Shown in pieces: positions 33,527-42,212 of a stretch of DNA of 64,000 nucleotides. A program made the position numbers and the translations under genes. The notes under the pieces are model-generated. The model was not told where the DNA came from. It made no database searches and saw only the letters and a program-made list of their open reading frames with translations. Source of the DNA: an uncultured Acidobacteriaceae bacterium (GTDB taxonomy: Bacteria > Acidobacteriota > Terriglobia > Terriglobales > Acidobacteriaceae); NCBI GenBank assembly GCA_937879855.1, contig CALFMO010000057.1, forward strand, positions 1 to 64,000, in the 5' to 3' direction. Numbering within the stretch: position 1 is the stretch's first letter; each line of letters starts with the position of its first letter.

Positions 33527-33739
33527 ATGCCCGACAAACCGAAATACCTTCGCAATTCTGGTAAAGAATGGAAGTCAGAAGACGAACGGTACTTGAGACA
33601 ACTTGCCCGAGAAGATACCCCAACTGGGGTAATCGGACTCAAACTCGGAAGAAGCACAGCGGCGGTATATACGAAAGCATCGGAACTTGGGGTAAGTCTT
33701 ATGCCGCCGAATCCCCATCACAAGAAGAAACCGAAGTAA
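33527..33739 (+). CDS. Small helix-turn-helix (SANT-like) protein
   Basis: A 70-residue protein. Residues 14-58 read as a three-helix DNA-binding domain (EWKSEDERYLRQLARED, then TPTGVIGLKLGRSTAAVYTK), followed by a basic tail rich in His/Lys. This is a common small family in which the domain is the whole protein. It is a possible regulator of the two GTACGG palindromes, one of which lies 30 bases upstream; this is inference. Confidence 0.7.
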   Translation: MPDKPKYLRNSGKEWKSEDERYLRQLAREDTPTGVIGLKLGRSTAAVYTKASELGVSLMPPNPHHKKKPK

Positions 33740-34094
33740 GCCACGCCGAAGCCCGCTGGTATAGCCAACGCTCCCTAGATGTCCACTGGTGGTCGTGATC
33801 GGCTAGCGCCACCCCGAGGGCGTTTAAGGCATCGAGGGCCTGCGCGGCTCTTTTTCGGACCTTTCCTACGTCAAGTGTATAGTCATTCTAATTTCCAAAA
33901 TCCCGTCAACCCGATGATTCTAAGAGACCGGGAGGGAAGGGGGAGGGCACTAACCAGTAAACTTCCCCGTTTTGAGCTCATCCTGGTCAAGTCTGCGCGA
34001 TGAAAATCGCCTGCTCCGCGCTCACGAGCCGGCCTGAATCCCTCCGGCATCTAATAGTTATAAGTTAATTACTAAGCAAAGAACGGAGTACGTC
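33740..34094. other. Intergenic end of the accessory island
   Basis: A 355-bp gap. It contains a GC-rich stretch ending in GCGGCTCTTTTTC near 33846-33858, which might terminate transcription, and an AT-rich imperfect palindrome before the pirin gene (ATAGTTATAAGTTAATTACT at 34056-34075) that could be an operator. No tRNA or attachment site was recognised. Confidence 0.45.
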
Positions 34095-34793
34095 ATGATT
34101 CAGATTCGTCGCAGCCAGGAGCGTGGTGGCGGAGACCACGGCTGGCTGAAAACTCATCACACCTTTAGCTTCAGTGATTACTGGGATCCGAAATGGATGG
34201 GATTCCGCTCGCTGCGCGTCATCAACGAGGATTGGGTTGCGCCCAACACCGGCTTTCCCACGCATCCCCATCGCGACATGGAAATTATCACCTACGTGCT
34301 CGAGGGCAAACTCGAGCACAAAGACAGTTTGGGGACTGGATCGGTCATTTTGCCGGGCGATGGCCAGCGCATGACCGCAGGCAGCGGCATTCGCCACAGC
34401 GAGTTCAATCCCTCAACCACCGATGCAGTGCATTTGCTGCAGATCTGGATAGAGCCCGAAAAGGCTGCCCTTATGCCGAGCTACGAGCAGAAATCTTTTC
34501 CCGAAAAAGAGAAGCGCGGCAGGTTGCGACTGATCGCGTCGCGCGATGCCAGTGAGGGATCGGTGAAGATCAATCAAGATGCGAAGCTGTACGTCACGCT
34601 GCTGAAGTCTGGAGAAGAGGTGAAGCATGAATTCGCCGCCGGACGTCATGGCTGGCTTCAGGTCGCACGCGGCGCGGTGGAACTGAACGGAAAACCGCTG
34701 GCGCAAGGCGATGGCGCGGCCATTAGCGACGAGGAGAAAATCACTATCAAAGGGACACAGGACGCGGAAGTGTTGCTCTTTGATTTGAAGTGA
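34095..34793 (+). CDS. Pirin family protein (YhhW-like)
   Basis: A 232-residue bicupin of the YhhW/pirin family. The metal ligands in the N-terminal cupin are visible: PTHPHRDMEIITY (two histidines near residue 58) and GIRHSEFN (His and Glu near residue 102). Bacterial members are metal-dependent and some oxidise quercetin. It is cytoplasmic. The start is ATG 34095, and the AT-rich palindrome just upstream may be its operator. Confidence 0.9.
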   Translation: MIQIRRSQERGGGDHGWLKTHHTFSFSDYWDPKWMGFRSLRVINEDWVAPNTGFPTHPHRDMEIITYVLEGKLEHKDSLGTGSVILPGDGQRMTAGSGIRHSEFNPSTTDAVHLLQIWIEPEKAALMPSYEQKSFPEKEKRGRLRLIASRDASEGSVKINQDAKLYVTLLKSGEEVKHEFAAGRHGWLQVARGAVELNGKPLAQGDGAAISDEEKITIKGTQDAEVLLFDLK

Positions 34794-34861
34794 GCCGGAG
34801 AAGCCGACGGGCGAATGTGACCGTCGCTACGCGCTTGCGAGATGAGGCGGGATGAAAGCTG

Positions 34862-36874
34862 CTATTTCTTCTTGCCCATCTTGCGGGAGATCTCTTCGAC
34901 GATCTTCGGCCGCAGGTCGGCGAGCACGCTGTCGACGATGTTAGCGATTTCCGCCGACTCGGACTCGGATTCTGACGAAGCTTCTTCGGGAGCTTTTTCG
35001 GCCCCAGCAGCAACCGCCATGGCCGCGGAATCCTGAGGAGATTGGTGCTGGAAGGCCATTTCCTTGGGATCGCCAGACTCACGGATTCGCCGCCAGCTTG
35101 CCCACGCTGCAGCCGTAGTTGATTCGGCCTCTTTGTCCTGGGCGTGCGCGCTGCCGTCTGCTGCGGGTTCCGTGCGCGAGGACGCCTGGCTCTCGATTGT
35201 GTGCTCCGTCGGAGTCTGGTTGACGAAAGTTGGCGAGATGGGAGCAGAGGCTGCGATCAGGTCTTGTGGCCTTGAGGCTTCGGGTTTTGAATCGGACTCT
35301 GGAAGTCTTGCAGCATCCAGATTAGCAGCTTCGGGCAGCGACGGTTTGGTTGGCGAAGGCGCCGCTTCTTCGGCCATAGCTTGTACAGGCTGAGGAGTCT
35401 CGGGTGTAAGTTGCGCGGGCTGCGACGGAGATGCGGGCTCGATTGCGGGCGAAGCCGGTTCGCCAAGATAGGATTCCGCGACCATTTCAAGTTCTTGCAC
35501 GGCTGCGCGGATCGCGTCGGTGGAAGCACTGGCCAACGCGGTCAATTCCTGCGCAGCTTCTGGGGCAGGCAAAGCGGGAATCGAAACCGCGGGCTCAAGT
35601 GACGCGGGCTCTGCCGGTGACGCAGCGACGGTTGCGGGAGCGCTCTCGACCGAGCTAGATTCGGAGACCGCCGCAACTGATGCCGCATGTCCAGTCTCGG
35701 CAGCGGCATAAGCCGCATAAGCTTTCTGCATCTCTTGTTCGAGAGAGATCATGGCCTCTTCGGGATCGAGCGCAACCGATACAGCTTTCCAACGCGGCGT
35801 TTCGCCTCCCGACTCGGTTTTTGCCGCCACTGCCATGGTGACCGGTTCGTTCTCCGCCGGTTCGGCAGGATTGTTTGCAGCGGGTTCGGTCTCCAGAATT
35901 GCGTCGTGCGGTGCGGCAGCATTCGGGTTCAGGCCGGCAAGCGCGGCGATCACATCGGAAGGGCTGGGAGCGACCGCGCTGGCCGCTTCGCTGGACCTAT
36001 CTTCGAAGACTTCAGCTTTGTCTTCGATCTTTTCGACGGGCTTTTCTTCGGACTTCTGCTCGACTATTGCGTTTTCCTGCGGGACCGCTGATGCAGGCGG
36101 CGTCTGATCCGTCTCTATAACGCGGGCTTCCGAGTAATCCGTAGTTTGAGGTTCGGCGATCTTGCCTTTTACCTGCGCCGCGGCTGCCGCTAATGCCGCG
36201 ATCTCCTCCGGCGTCACATCTTTGGGCAAACCTTCCGGCGCTAAGGCTCCAAGGTCGACGCGTGGTTCCTCAAGTTTCGAGTAGCGCTTCTCGGCAGATT
36301 TACGTCCGCTGTCGGGCGGGTTGTAAACTGCTGCCTCGTCGCTGTCCTCTGACGCGGACTTGTCTTTCTTCTTGGATGGGAAAGTGATGCGGTTCTTCCA
36401 GCCGATGTCCTCTTCGATGGCGACGGACTTGTCGTACTTCCCTTCCTCGAGCGCCGCGGTCACACGGGCAAAGCGGCCTGGCTTCGAGGACTCTCCACGG
36501 GGCACGATTTTGTCTTCGAGTTTGCTTAGGGCGCTCAGCAATTCGCTGGCTTCAAAGGGCTTGACGATGAAGGCATCGGCGCGTGCGCGTTTGGCTTCCT
36601 CTGGTTTGAAAGGCTCCAGCTTGCCCACAGTCAGCAGCACGGGAAGGCGCGAGGTCTCGGCGGCTTCCTTGAGCCGCTGGCACACTTCCAGCCCGCTGTA
36701 GCCAGGCATGTAAACATCGAGAACGATGAGATCGGGTTTCTGCTCGGAGATCTTTTTCAGAGCGGCCGAACCGTTGTTGACGGTAATGACCTCGTACCCC
36801 GCGTCCGCGAGGATTTTCCGCCCCATATTCTGGGCGGTCACGCTGTCATCGGCGAGCAGTATCTTCCTAGCCAA
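34862..36874 (-). CDS. Response regulator with very long Ala/Pro/Glu-rich tail
   Basis: A 670-residue protein. The TTG start at 36874 is chosen because AGAGGAA lies 5 bases upstream and the receiver domain begins right after it; an upstream ATG would add unrelated residues. The receiver domain (residues 1-120) has the acidic pocket (ADD), the phospho-acceptor D53 in VLDVYMPG and K105 in VKPF. About 500 residues then follow as alanine, proline, glutamate and serine-rich, probably disordered sequence, ending in a helix (IVDSVLADLRPKIVEEISRKMGKKK). No DNA-binding domain is seen. Such a tail suggests scaffolding or interaction, perhaps at a pole or envelope; inference. Confidence 0.8.
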   Translation of the reverse strand: MARKILLADDSVTAQNMGRKILADAGYEVITVNNGSAALKKISEQKPDLIVLDVYMPGYSGLEVCQRLKEAAETSRLPVLLTVGKLEPFKPEEAKRARADAFIVKPFEASELLSALSKLEDKIVPRGESSKPGRFARVTAALEEGKYDKSVAIEEDIGWKNRITFPSKKKDKSASEDSDEAAVYNPPDSGRKSAEKRYSKLEEPRVDLGALAPEGLPKDVTPEEIAALAAAAAQVKGKIAEPQTTDYSEARVIETDQTPPASAVPQENAIVEQKSEEKPVEKIEDKAEVFEDRSSEAASAVAPSPSDVIAALAGLNPNAAAPHDAILETEPAANNPAEPAENEPVTMAVAAKTESGGETPRWKAVSVALDPEEAMISLEQEMQKAYAAYAAAETGHAASVAAVSESSSVESAPATVAASPAEPASLEPAVSIPALPAPEAAQELTALASASTDAIRAAVQELEMVAESYLGEPASPAIEPASPSQPAQLTPETPQPVQAMAEEAAPSPTKPSLPEAANLDAARLPESDSKPEASRPQDLIAASAPISPTFVNQTPTEHTIESQASSRTEPAADGSAHAQDKEAESTTAAAWASWRRIRESGDPKEMAFQHQSPQDSAAMAVAAGAEKAPEEASSESESESAEIANIVDSVLADLRPKIVEEISRKMGKKK

Positions 36875-36948
36875 AGGTTTCCTCTGAAGCGGGGAGATAA
36901 CGCGAAGGTAACCCGAGCCACACTCTAAGTCAATGACGCGGAAGGGAA

Positions 36949-36960
36949 GTAACCGGTTAC
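36949..36960. promoter_or_regulatory. Palindrome upstream of the response regulator gene
   Basis: GTAACCGGTTAC is a perfect 12-bp palindrome about 75 bases before the response-regulator start. It may be an operator; nothing else supports it. Confidence 0.25.
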
Positions 36961-36974
36961 CAGTGGTCAGCACC

Positions 36975-37218
36975 TAGTGCGCAGGGCGAGGAGTGCGGAC
37001 GGCGGAAGTATGGAGTTTGCTTAGACTTGGGTCTTGAGTGTTGGGTTTTCGGCTTTCAGCAGTCAGCACTTAGCATTCAGCTGGTAAGCATTTGCGGCGC
37101 AGATTCGCGTTCGCGGCTCGCGTCGAGTTCAAGAATAGGACACTTGGAGAAGAGCTTTTGCTTCAACGGCGATTAGTCGTCCCCGAAGAACCGGACTACT
37201 CGCTTAGAACGGGATCGT
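36975..37218. other. Gap with degenerate TCAGC and TGGGTCTT repeats
   Basis: Holds ACTTGGGTCTTGAGTGTTGG (37026-37045) next to TTCAGCAGTCAGCACTTAGC and CATTCAGCTGG (37056-37083). A doubled TTTAGAACGGGA/CTTAGAACGGGA lies just before the bamD stop. No gene is seen. Confidence 0.45.
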
Positions 37219-38667
37219 TTAGAACGGGACCACCTTCTTCAGACCTTTCTTGTGCTTTTTCTTGCTGCTGGAGAGCTCGGCGTCGGTGGCGGGTGTCGAA
37301 TCATCGGCACTCGCGGTGTGGGACGACGACTGGCCCTGAATCTCATTCACCTGCGGTGGCGGAGGCAGCGCCTGGTCGCTTCCGCTATCTGTGGGCTTTA
37401 ATTCGTTGGGATCGGCGCCTGCATTGGGCTTCAGTTCATTGGCGTCGGACGTGGCTGGCGCGCTTGCAGCGGCGTTTCCGAAGGGAGAAGCGCCCGCTGG
37501 AGTTGCATCCGGAGTTGGCGCGTTTGCATCGGGTGCGGGCTGATCGGGATTCACAATCTCGACGCCTACGCTTTTCTCACCCGGTGTTGAGACTGCGGCT
37601 GATTCATTGCGAATGACGGAGGTTGCTGAAATCGGCTCGGCCTCGACGAGCGAGGGTTCGCCCACCTTGGAGGCGTTTGCCACATCAGGTCCCTTTTTTA
37701 CGATCCCCATCAAATGCTGTACGGTAGAGCTCGCGCCGCGGCTTTCCATTTCGGCCCGGTTGCGCGCGACCTCGCCCCTGGTTGGCCGCGGAATCGGCTG
37801 ATGCAGGGCTGCCAAGCGCTTTTTGGCGTCGTCGGCGCGGTCCATCAGCGGATAACGAGTCAGAATCCTCGAGTATTCCTCCGAGGCTTTCTTGCTTAAC
37901 TCGCCGATGAAGCGCGACTTCGTATCTTCGGTGGCGCAGCCCCGCGGCAGGCCCTTCGCATCGCAAGTGGGCGCACTCCGCATGCGTGCAATCTGCCCTT
38001 CATAATCCTGCCCCAGCAGATAGAGCGCTTCATCGGCGCGGCTGTAGAGCGGATATTTTTCTACTAAAGACTGCAAGCGCGCGATCGACGCGGGATAGGA
38101 TTGTCGCAGGTAGTAGAAGCGTCCGATTTCAAACTCGCGCTCGCCCAGAACTTCCTGCACTTCCAGCAGACGGCGCTTGGCCTCGGGCACGAGCTTGCTG
38201 TCGGGATACTGCAGAATCATCTTTCGGTATTCGTCCTCGGCGCGCTTGGCGTGGGTGAAATCGCGATCGGCCTTTTCCATTTGCTGGTAGTGGATGTTAG
38301 CGATCTTCAACTGCGCTTCGGCCGCTTCGGGCATGTTGGGAAAAAAGATCTCAAAGTCGGCATATTCCTGCTCGGCCTGTGCCAGCGCGGCGGTTCCACC
38401 TTCTGCATACCAGGAGTCACCCACGGCCAGCTTGGCGCGCGCGATGTACTCAGAATCGGGGTAGGTGTTGATTAGGGTTTGCAGCGTGAGACGTGCGACG
38501 TCGAAGCGGTTGTGGCGCATGGCGTCCATCGCCTTGTCGAACAGGACTTTGTCGGGCTGCTTCGAGCCGACATTGGCCAGCGGGTTGACAGACTTCTTGT
38601 TGGTGCAGGCGCTGGTAATGATCAGCAGCAGGCCCAATACAGCAATGACCAGACTTCGACGTGACAT
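37219..38667 (-). CDS. bamD: Outer membrane protein assembly factor BamD with long C-terminal extension
   Basis: A 482-residue lipoprotein (signal peptide with lipobox TSAC, C21). Residues ~35-295 form the TPR array of BamD (FDKAMDAMRHNRFDVARLTL, then DEYRKMILQYPDS and related repeats). BamD helps the BAM complex insert outer-membrane beta-barrels. The C-terminal ~170 residues are a proline/alanine/serine-rich, probably disordered extension ending in a lysine cluster (KKKHKKGLKK), which standard BamD (about 245 residues) lacks. It lies upstream of the long-tailed response regulator on the same strand. Confidence 0.85.
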   Translation of the reverse strand: MSRRSLVIAVLGLLLIITSACTNKKSVNPLANVGSKQPDKVLFDKAMDAMRHNRFDVARLTLQTLINTYPDSEYIARAKLAVGDSWYAEGGTAALAQAEQEYADFEIFFPNMPEAAEAQLKIANIHYQQMEKADRDFTHAKRAEDEYRKMILQYPDSKLVPEAKRRLLEVQEVLGEREFEIGRFYYLRQSYPASIARLQSLVEKYPLYSRADEALYLLGQDYEGQIARMRSAPTCDAKGLPRGCATEDTKSRFIGELSKKASEEYSRILTRYPLMDRADDAKKRLAALHQPIPRPTRGEVARNRAEMESRGASSTVQHLMGIVKKGPDVANASKVGEPSLVEAEPISATSVIRNESAAVSTPGEKSVGVEIVNPDQPAPDANAPTPDATPAGASPFGNAAASAPATSDANELKPNAGADPNELKPTDSGSDQALPPPPQVNEIQGQSSSHTASADDSTPATDAELSSSKKKHKKGLKKVVPF

Positions 38668-38680
38668 AAGACCTCTGAGA

Positions 38681-38752
38681 GTGGCCAGTGATCAGTGATC
38701 AGTGACCAGTAAAATCCTTCGGATTTCTGAACTGGCCACTGACCACTAGCCG
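38681..38752. repeat. CAGTGATCAGT-type inverted repeat
   Basis: GGCCAGTGATCAGTGATCAG (from 38682) and its approximate complement ACTGGCCACTGACCACTAGC (to about 38749) fold back on each other in the bamD-rpe gap. Confidence 0.5.
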
Positions 38753-38778
38753 CTGGTTCAAGGCCTGCTTCAACAACG

Positions 38779-39453
38779 TTAGACTTTCTGCAGTGTGGCT
38801 TCCATTGCCGACTTCAACAAGGCTTGCGCATTCTGGGTTGGATCACCTTTGCCGAACACGGCGTTGCCTGCCACGAGAATTTCCGCACCTGCGCGTACCA
38901 CCTGAGCGACGGTGTCGAGCGCTACGCCGCCATCCACCTCGATGCGGAAATGGCAGCCGCGCTGGCGACGAATCTCCGCTAAGCGCTGCATTTTGTGCAG
39001 GGTTGAGGGGATAAACTTCTGGGCTCCGAAGCCGGGATTCACCGACATCACCAGCACGTAGTCGACGATGTCGAGCACCTCCGAAAGCGTCTCCACGGGC
39101 GTGGCTGGATTGATCACGACGCCGGCCAGACAATCGTGGCTCTTGATGAGATGCAGAGTGCGATTCAAATGCCGGCAGGCTTCCTGGTGCACCGAGATCC
39201 AGTCGACGCCGGCCTCGGCAAATATGGGTATAAAGTCGTCGGGATTTTCGATCATCAGGTGGCAGTCGAGCGGCAACTTCGTGGCCTTGCGCAGTGACTT
39301 GACCACTGGAGGACCGATGGTCAGGTTCGGAACGAAGTGACCATCCATGATGTCGACATGGATGACACTGGCGCCACCTTCGGTTGCGGCGCGGACTTGC
39401 TCGCCTAGCCGGGCAAAATCTGCGGAAAGAATCGACGGTGCCAGTTCGATCAA
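38779..39453 (-). CDS. rpe: Ribulose-phosphate 3-epimerase
   Basis: A TIM-barrel enzyme that interconverts ribulose-5-phosphate and xylulose-5-phosphate in the pentose phosphate pathway. From TTG 39453 it is 224 residues, the usual length, and GAGG lies 5 bases upstream; ATG 39507 would add 18 non-conserved residues. The family motifs LAPSILSADF, HVDIMDGHFVPN and HLMIENPDDF, the metal-binding histidines and VMSVNPGFGAQKF are present. The upstream neighbour on the other strand is a DMT transporter; bamD follows downstream. Confidence 0.93.
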   Translation of the reverse strand: MIELAPSILSADFARLGEQVRAATEGGASVIHVDIMDGHFVPNLTIGPPVVKSLRKATKLPLDCHLMIENPDDFIPIFAEAGVDWISVHQEACRHLNRTLHLIKSHDCLAGVVINPATPVETLSEVLDIVDYVLVMSVNPGFGAQKFIPSTLHKMQRLAEIRRQRGCHFRIEVDGGVALDTVAQVVRAGAEILVAGNAVFGKGDPTQNAQALLKSAMEATLQKV

Positions 39454-39546
39454 ACTTGCCTCAGAACCTGAAGATCGCGGTTGGAATGCTTGTGGAAATT
39501 CTAACATGCGGAAATGGAGTGGCGGAGGCCGAGTCGCTGGAAAGAA

Positions 39547-39590
39547 GGCGAGCTTCGCTCGCCTGGACAGCCGAGGCGGCTGTCCCCACG
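39547..39590. repeat. Palindromic repeat pair (GACAGCCG family)
   Basis: GGCGAGCTTCGCTCGCC (39547-39563) and GGACAGCCGAGGCGGCTGTC (39565-39584) with one more C. Similar to 16694-16733. Confidence 0.7.
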
Positions 39591-39627
39591 TAAGTCAAAA
39601 TCAGACGGCGTGGTACGCTCTTCGGGC

Positions 39628-40488
39628 GTGTTGCCGGTGAACCAATTCGCGCCTGCGGCTTACAGCGTTTGCGCAGTGTTTCTTTGGGGTGCGTCCGATT
39701 TTTCCGGGGGATATGCGTCGCGGCGTGCGAATGCGTTCGTGCTGACGGCCTTTTCGCACGTGTGCGCATTGGTGCTGATGTTTGCCATTGCGTTCGGAGC
39801 GCACGGGGAATTTCCTTCGCGCAGGAGTATCGTCTGGGCGGTTCTGGCCGGAATTTCGGGAGGATTTTCGCTCGCCATTTTCTATCGCGCTCTGGCGGCG
39901 GGAAAGATGGGACTCATAGCTCCGGTGTCAGCGCTGGTGGGTGCAGCCATACCGACGCTGGCGGACGTAGCACTGGAAGGCACCCCAAGCCGGTGGACGA
40001 TTTGCGGCTTCGTCCTCGCCGTCGTTGCACTGTGGCTGATCACTCGCCCGGAGTCGTCCGGGGGAGAAAGATCGTCGGTTCGCCCAGCCGGAGTCGGGAT
40101 GGCGGCGCTTGCCGGAGTGGGATTCGCCGGTTTTTATCTTTGCATTCACCAGGCGCAGGGCTCTCCAGTGTGGGTCGCCGCCATATCACGCATCGGGTCG
40201 CTTGCGGCGACGGCCGTGGCGGTGGTGGTGACGCGCGCGCCAATCACACTTGATCGGCCGCGCATCGGGCTGGGCATGCTGGCAGGATTTCTGGACATCA
40301 GCGCCACTGCTCTGTTCGTCGTTGCCAGCGAGCGCGGGCGACTGGACCAGGCGGTGGTCATCACTTCGCTCTATCCTGCCGTGACGGTGGTGCTGGCGCG
40401 CCTGGTCTTGAAAGAACATTTCAGCCGCTGGAAGTTTGTGGGACTGCTGGCCGCGTTGGCGGCGGTGCCGATGCTGGCGGCTGGGTGA
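39628..40488 (+). CDS. EamA/DMT family transporter
   Basis: A protein of about 286 residues with ten hydrophobic segments arranged as two EamA repeats, the second ending in ITSLYPAVTVVLARLVLKEH, a strong family signature. It is an inner-membrane exporter of unknown metabolites. The start is uncertain: the frame is open further upstream but that part lies in a palindromic repeat, so GTG 39628 (or GTG 39637) is chosen. Confidence 0.8.
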   Translation: MLPVNQFAPAAYSVCAVFLWGASDFSGGYASRRANAFVLTAFSHVCALVLMFAIAFGAHGEFPSRRSIVWAVLAGISGGFSLAIFYRALAAGKMGLIAPVSALVGAAIPTLADVALEGTPSRWTICGFVLAVVALWLITRPESSGGERSSVRPAGVGMAALAGVGFAGFYLCIHQAQGSPVWVAAISRIGSLAATAVAVVVTRAPITLDRPRIGLGMLAGFLDISATALFVVASERGRLDQAVVITSLYPAVTVVLARLVLKEHFSRWKFVGLLAALAAVPMLAAG

Positions 40489-40517
40489 ACGCGGATTTGG
40501 CCTGGTTACTAGAAGGT

Positions 40518-40556
40518 GGTATCCGTGAGAATCCGTGCAAATCTGTGGCCCGGGTG
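40518..40556. repeat. ATCCGTG-family repeat, single arm
   Basis: GTATCCGTGAGAATCCGTGC and the following AAATCTGTGG are one arm of the element whose paired copies lie at 15331-15459 and 30930-31022. Confidence 0.55.
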
Positions 40557-40572
40557 CTGCTAGCATCGCAAC

Positions 40573-41442
40573 GTGGCGCTGATTGAAGTCCGCAACCTGA
40601 CGAAGGTTTTCTCGCATGGCGAATCGCCGTTTGGGGGGAAGCCGCGCGGGGGAGTTCGCGCGGTCGATAGCGTTTCGCTCGATATCCACGCGGGGGAGAC
40701 ACTGGGGCTGGTCGGGGAATCCGGCTCCGGCAAGAGCACGCTGGGGCGGCTGATTTTGCGGCTGATCGAGCCGACTTCGGGATCGATTCTGTTTGATGGC
40801 CGCGACCTGGTGAACCTGTCGGGGAGTGGACACGCCTTCAGTCGCGGATCCGCGATGCGGCGGCTGCGCCGCGACATGCAGATTATTTTTCAGGACCCAT
40901 TCGCCTCGCTCGATCCACGCTTTCGCGTCGAAGACATCATTGCCGAGCCGCTGATCATTCATGGAGTTTCAGGCGGGAATGGCGGGCGTTTCGACGCCGA
41001 GACAGGCTCGGGGATTTCTGGTCGGGCGAAGGACGAGATTCGCACTCGCGTCGGCGGACTACTTCGTGCAGTGGGGCTCGATGAATCTGCGCGCACGCGC
41101 TATCCGCACGAGTTTTCCGGGGGACAGCGGCAGCGCATCGGAATCGCGAGGGCGCTGGCTTTGCGGCCAAAATTTATCGTATGCGACGAGCCGGTGTCGG
41201 CGCTCGACGTCAGCGTGGGCGCGCAGATCGTGAACTTGCTGGCGCAACTGCAGCGCGACTTCGGTCTCACTTACCTCTTCATTTCGCATTCCATGCCGGT
41301 GGTGCGCTATCTCTCGACGCGGATCGCAGTCATGTACCGGGGGAAGATTGTAGAGGTCGGCGATACGGAGCAGATCACGGCGCGGCCGGCGCATCCTTAT
41401 ACGCGCAGTTTGCTTGAGGCTACGCCGGAACTGCTGGTGTAG
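40573..41442 (+). CDS. Oligopeptide-type ABC transporter ATP-binding protein (OppF/DppF-like)
   Basis: A 289-residue ABC ATPase. Walker A GESGSGKST is at residues 48-56, the Q-loop is IFQDPF, the signature is FSGGQRQR near residue 181, Walker B is IVCDEP and the H-loop histidine is in ISHSM. The C-terminal AHPYTRSLLEATP is typical of the oligopeptide/nickel OppF class. No permease or binding-protein genes are adjacent, so it is an orphan. Residues ~132-152 are a Gly-rich insertion not usual in the family. The start is GTG 40573. Confidence 0.85.
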   Translation: MALIEVRNLTKVFSHGESPFGGKPRGGVRAVDSVSLDIHAGETLGLVGESGSGKSTLGRLILRLIEPTSGSILFDGRDLVNLSGSGHAFSRGSAMRRLRRDMQIIFQDPFASLDPRFRVEDIIAEPLIIHGVSGGNGGRFDAETGSGISGRAKDEIRTRVGGLLRAVGLDESARTRYPHEFSGGQRQRIGIARALALRPKFIVCDEPVSALDVSVGAQIVNLLAQLQRDFGLTYLFISHSMPVVRYLSTRIAVMYRGKIVEVGDTEQITARPAHPYTRSLLEATPELLV

Positions 41443-41457
41443 GGGAACTCATGTAGT

Positions 41458-41476
41458 GACAGCCGCCTCGGCTGTC
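41458..41476. repeat. Palindromic repeat (GACAGCCG family)
   Basis: GACAGCCGCCTCGGCTGTC is a near-perfect 19-base palindrome after the ABC ATPase stop. Confidence 0.7.
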
Positions 41477-41531
41477 CGAGGAGCGCAGAGAGGAGCCTCG
41501 ACGCCGAACCTCCCCATGCCATACTCTCCTA

Positions 41532-42182
41532 ATGTCCCGTCTAAAGTCTCATTCTGCTTGCGATCTGATTGAGCTGATCTTTGGTTACGGCCTGATCGTC
41601 GGCATCATCTGGATGCCGGAGTTTCCGCAGCGCATCCTTTCTCCCGTCGCGCTGGTTGTGACGCTGGCGATCGTGCTGGCGCGCCGGCCCAGTCTGGGCG
41701 AACTCGGTCTCGGGCGCCGCGGGCTGGTGCGGTCTTGGTGGATTCTTCCCGCCGCCGCGATTGTCACAGCTCTGAGCGTGCTGGTGGCGAAACGCATCGG
41801 GACATTGCATCCGCTGTATAAAAGCGACCTCAAGCACGTGACGGGGTACGTGCTGTGGACGCTCTACCAACAATTTCTGTTGAACGACTACTTCATGCCT
41901 CGGCTGATGCGGCTTCTCGGCGGCGAAAACGCGGCGGTTGGAGTGGCTGCGGTGTTGTTTGCGCTGGCACATTTGCCGAATCTATGGCTCACTGTCGTGA
42001 CGCTGGTGTGGGGAGCGATTTCGTGCGCGCTGTTCCGGCGATATCAGAACCTCTACTCTCTCGGCCTTGCCCAGGGTCTGCTGGGCCTCTGTTTTGCTAT
42101 CTGCGTGCCTGACTCGCTACACCATCACCTGCGGGTGGGCTTGGGATATTTGCGGTATCACGGGCCTCAGCAAGCTCCGTGA
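41532..42182 (+). CDS. CPBP-type membrane protein with degenerate active-site motif
   Basis: A 216-residue membrane protein with about six hydrophobic segments that resembles the CPBP (CAAX protease/bacteriocin-processing) family. The second motif is near-normal (FALAHLPN), but where active members have an EExxxR motif this protein reads YQQFLLNDYFMPR, with Gln-Gln in place of Glu-Glu. It may therefore be a non-proteolytic relative. It converges on a gene whose product has the intact motif (42213-43091). ATG 41532 is assumed. Confidence 0.65.
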   Translation: MSRLKSHSACDLIELIFGYGLIVGIIWMPEFPQRILSPVALVVTLAIVLARRPSLGELGLGRRGLVRSWWILPAAAIVTALSVLVAKRIGTLHPLYKSDLKHVTGYVLWTLYQQFLLNDYFMPRLMRLLGGENAAVGVAAVLFALAHLPNLWLTVVTLVWGAISCALFRRYQNLYSLGLAQGLLGLCFAICVPDSLHHHLRVGLGYLRYHGPQQAP

Positions 42183-42212
42183 GGAAGGCATATCCGTGCG
42201 ACATTTTTGACG

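Noticed and set aside
31249..33739. Integrative element with tRNA attachment site
   Set aside because: No integrase, direct-repeat ends or disrupted tRNA were found; only an IS1595-type transposase is present, and its terminal repeats could not be seen.
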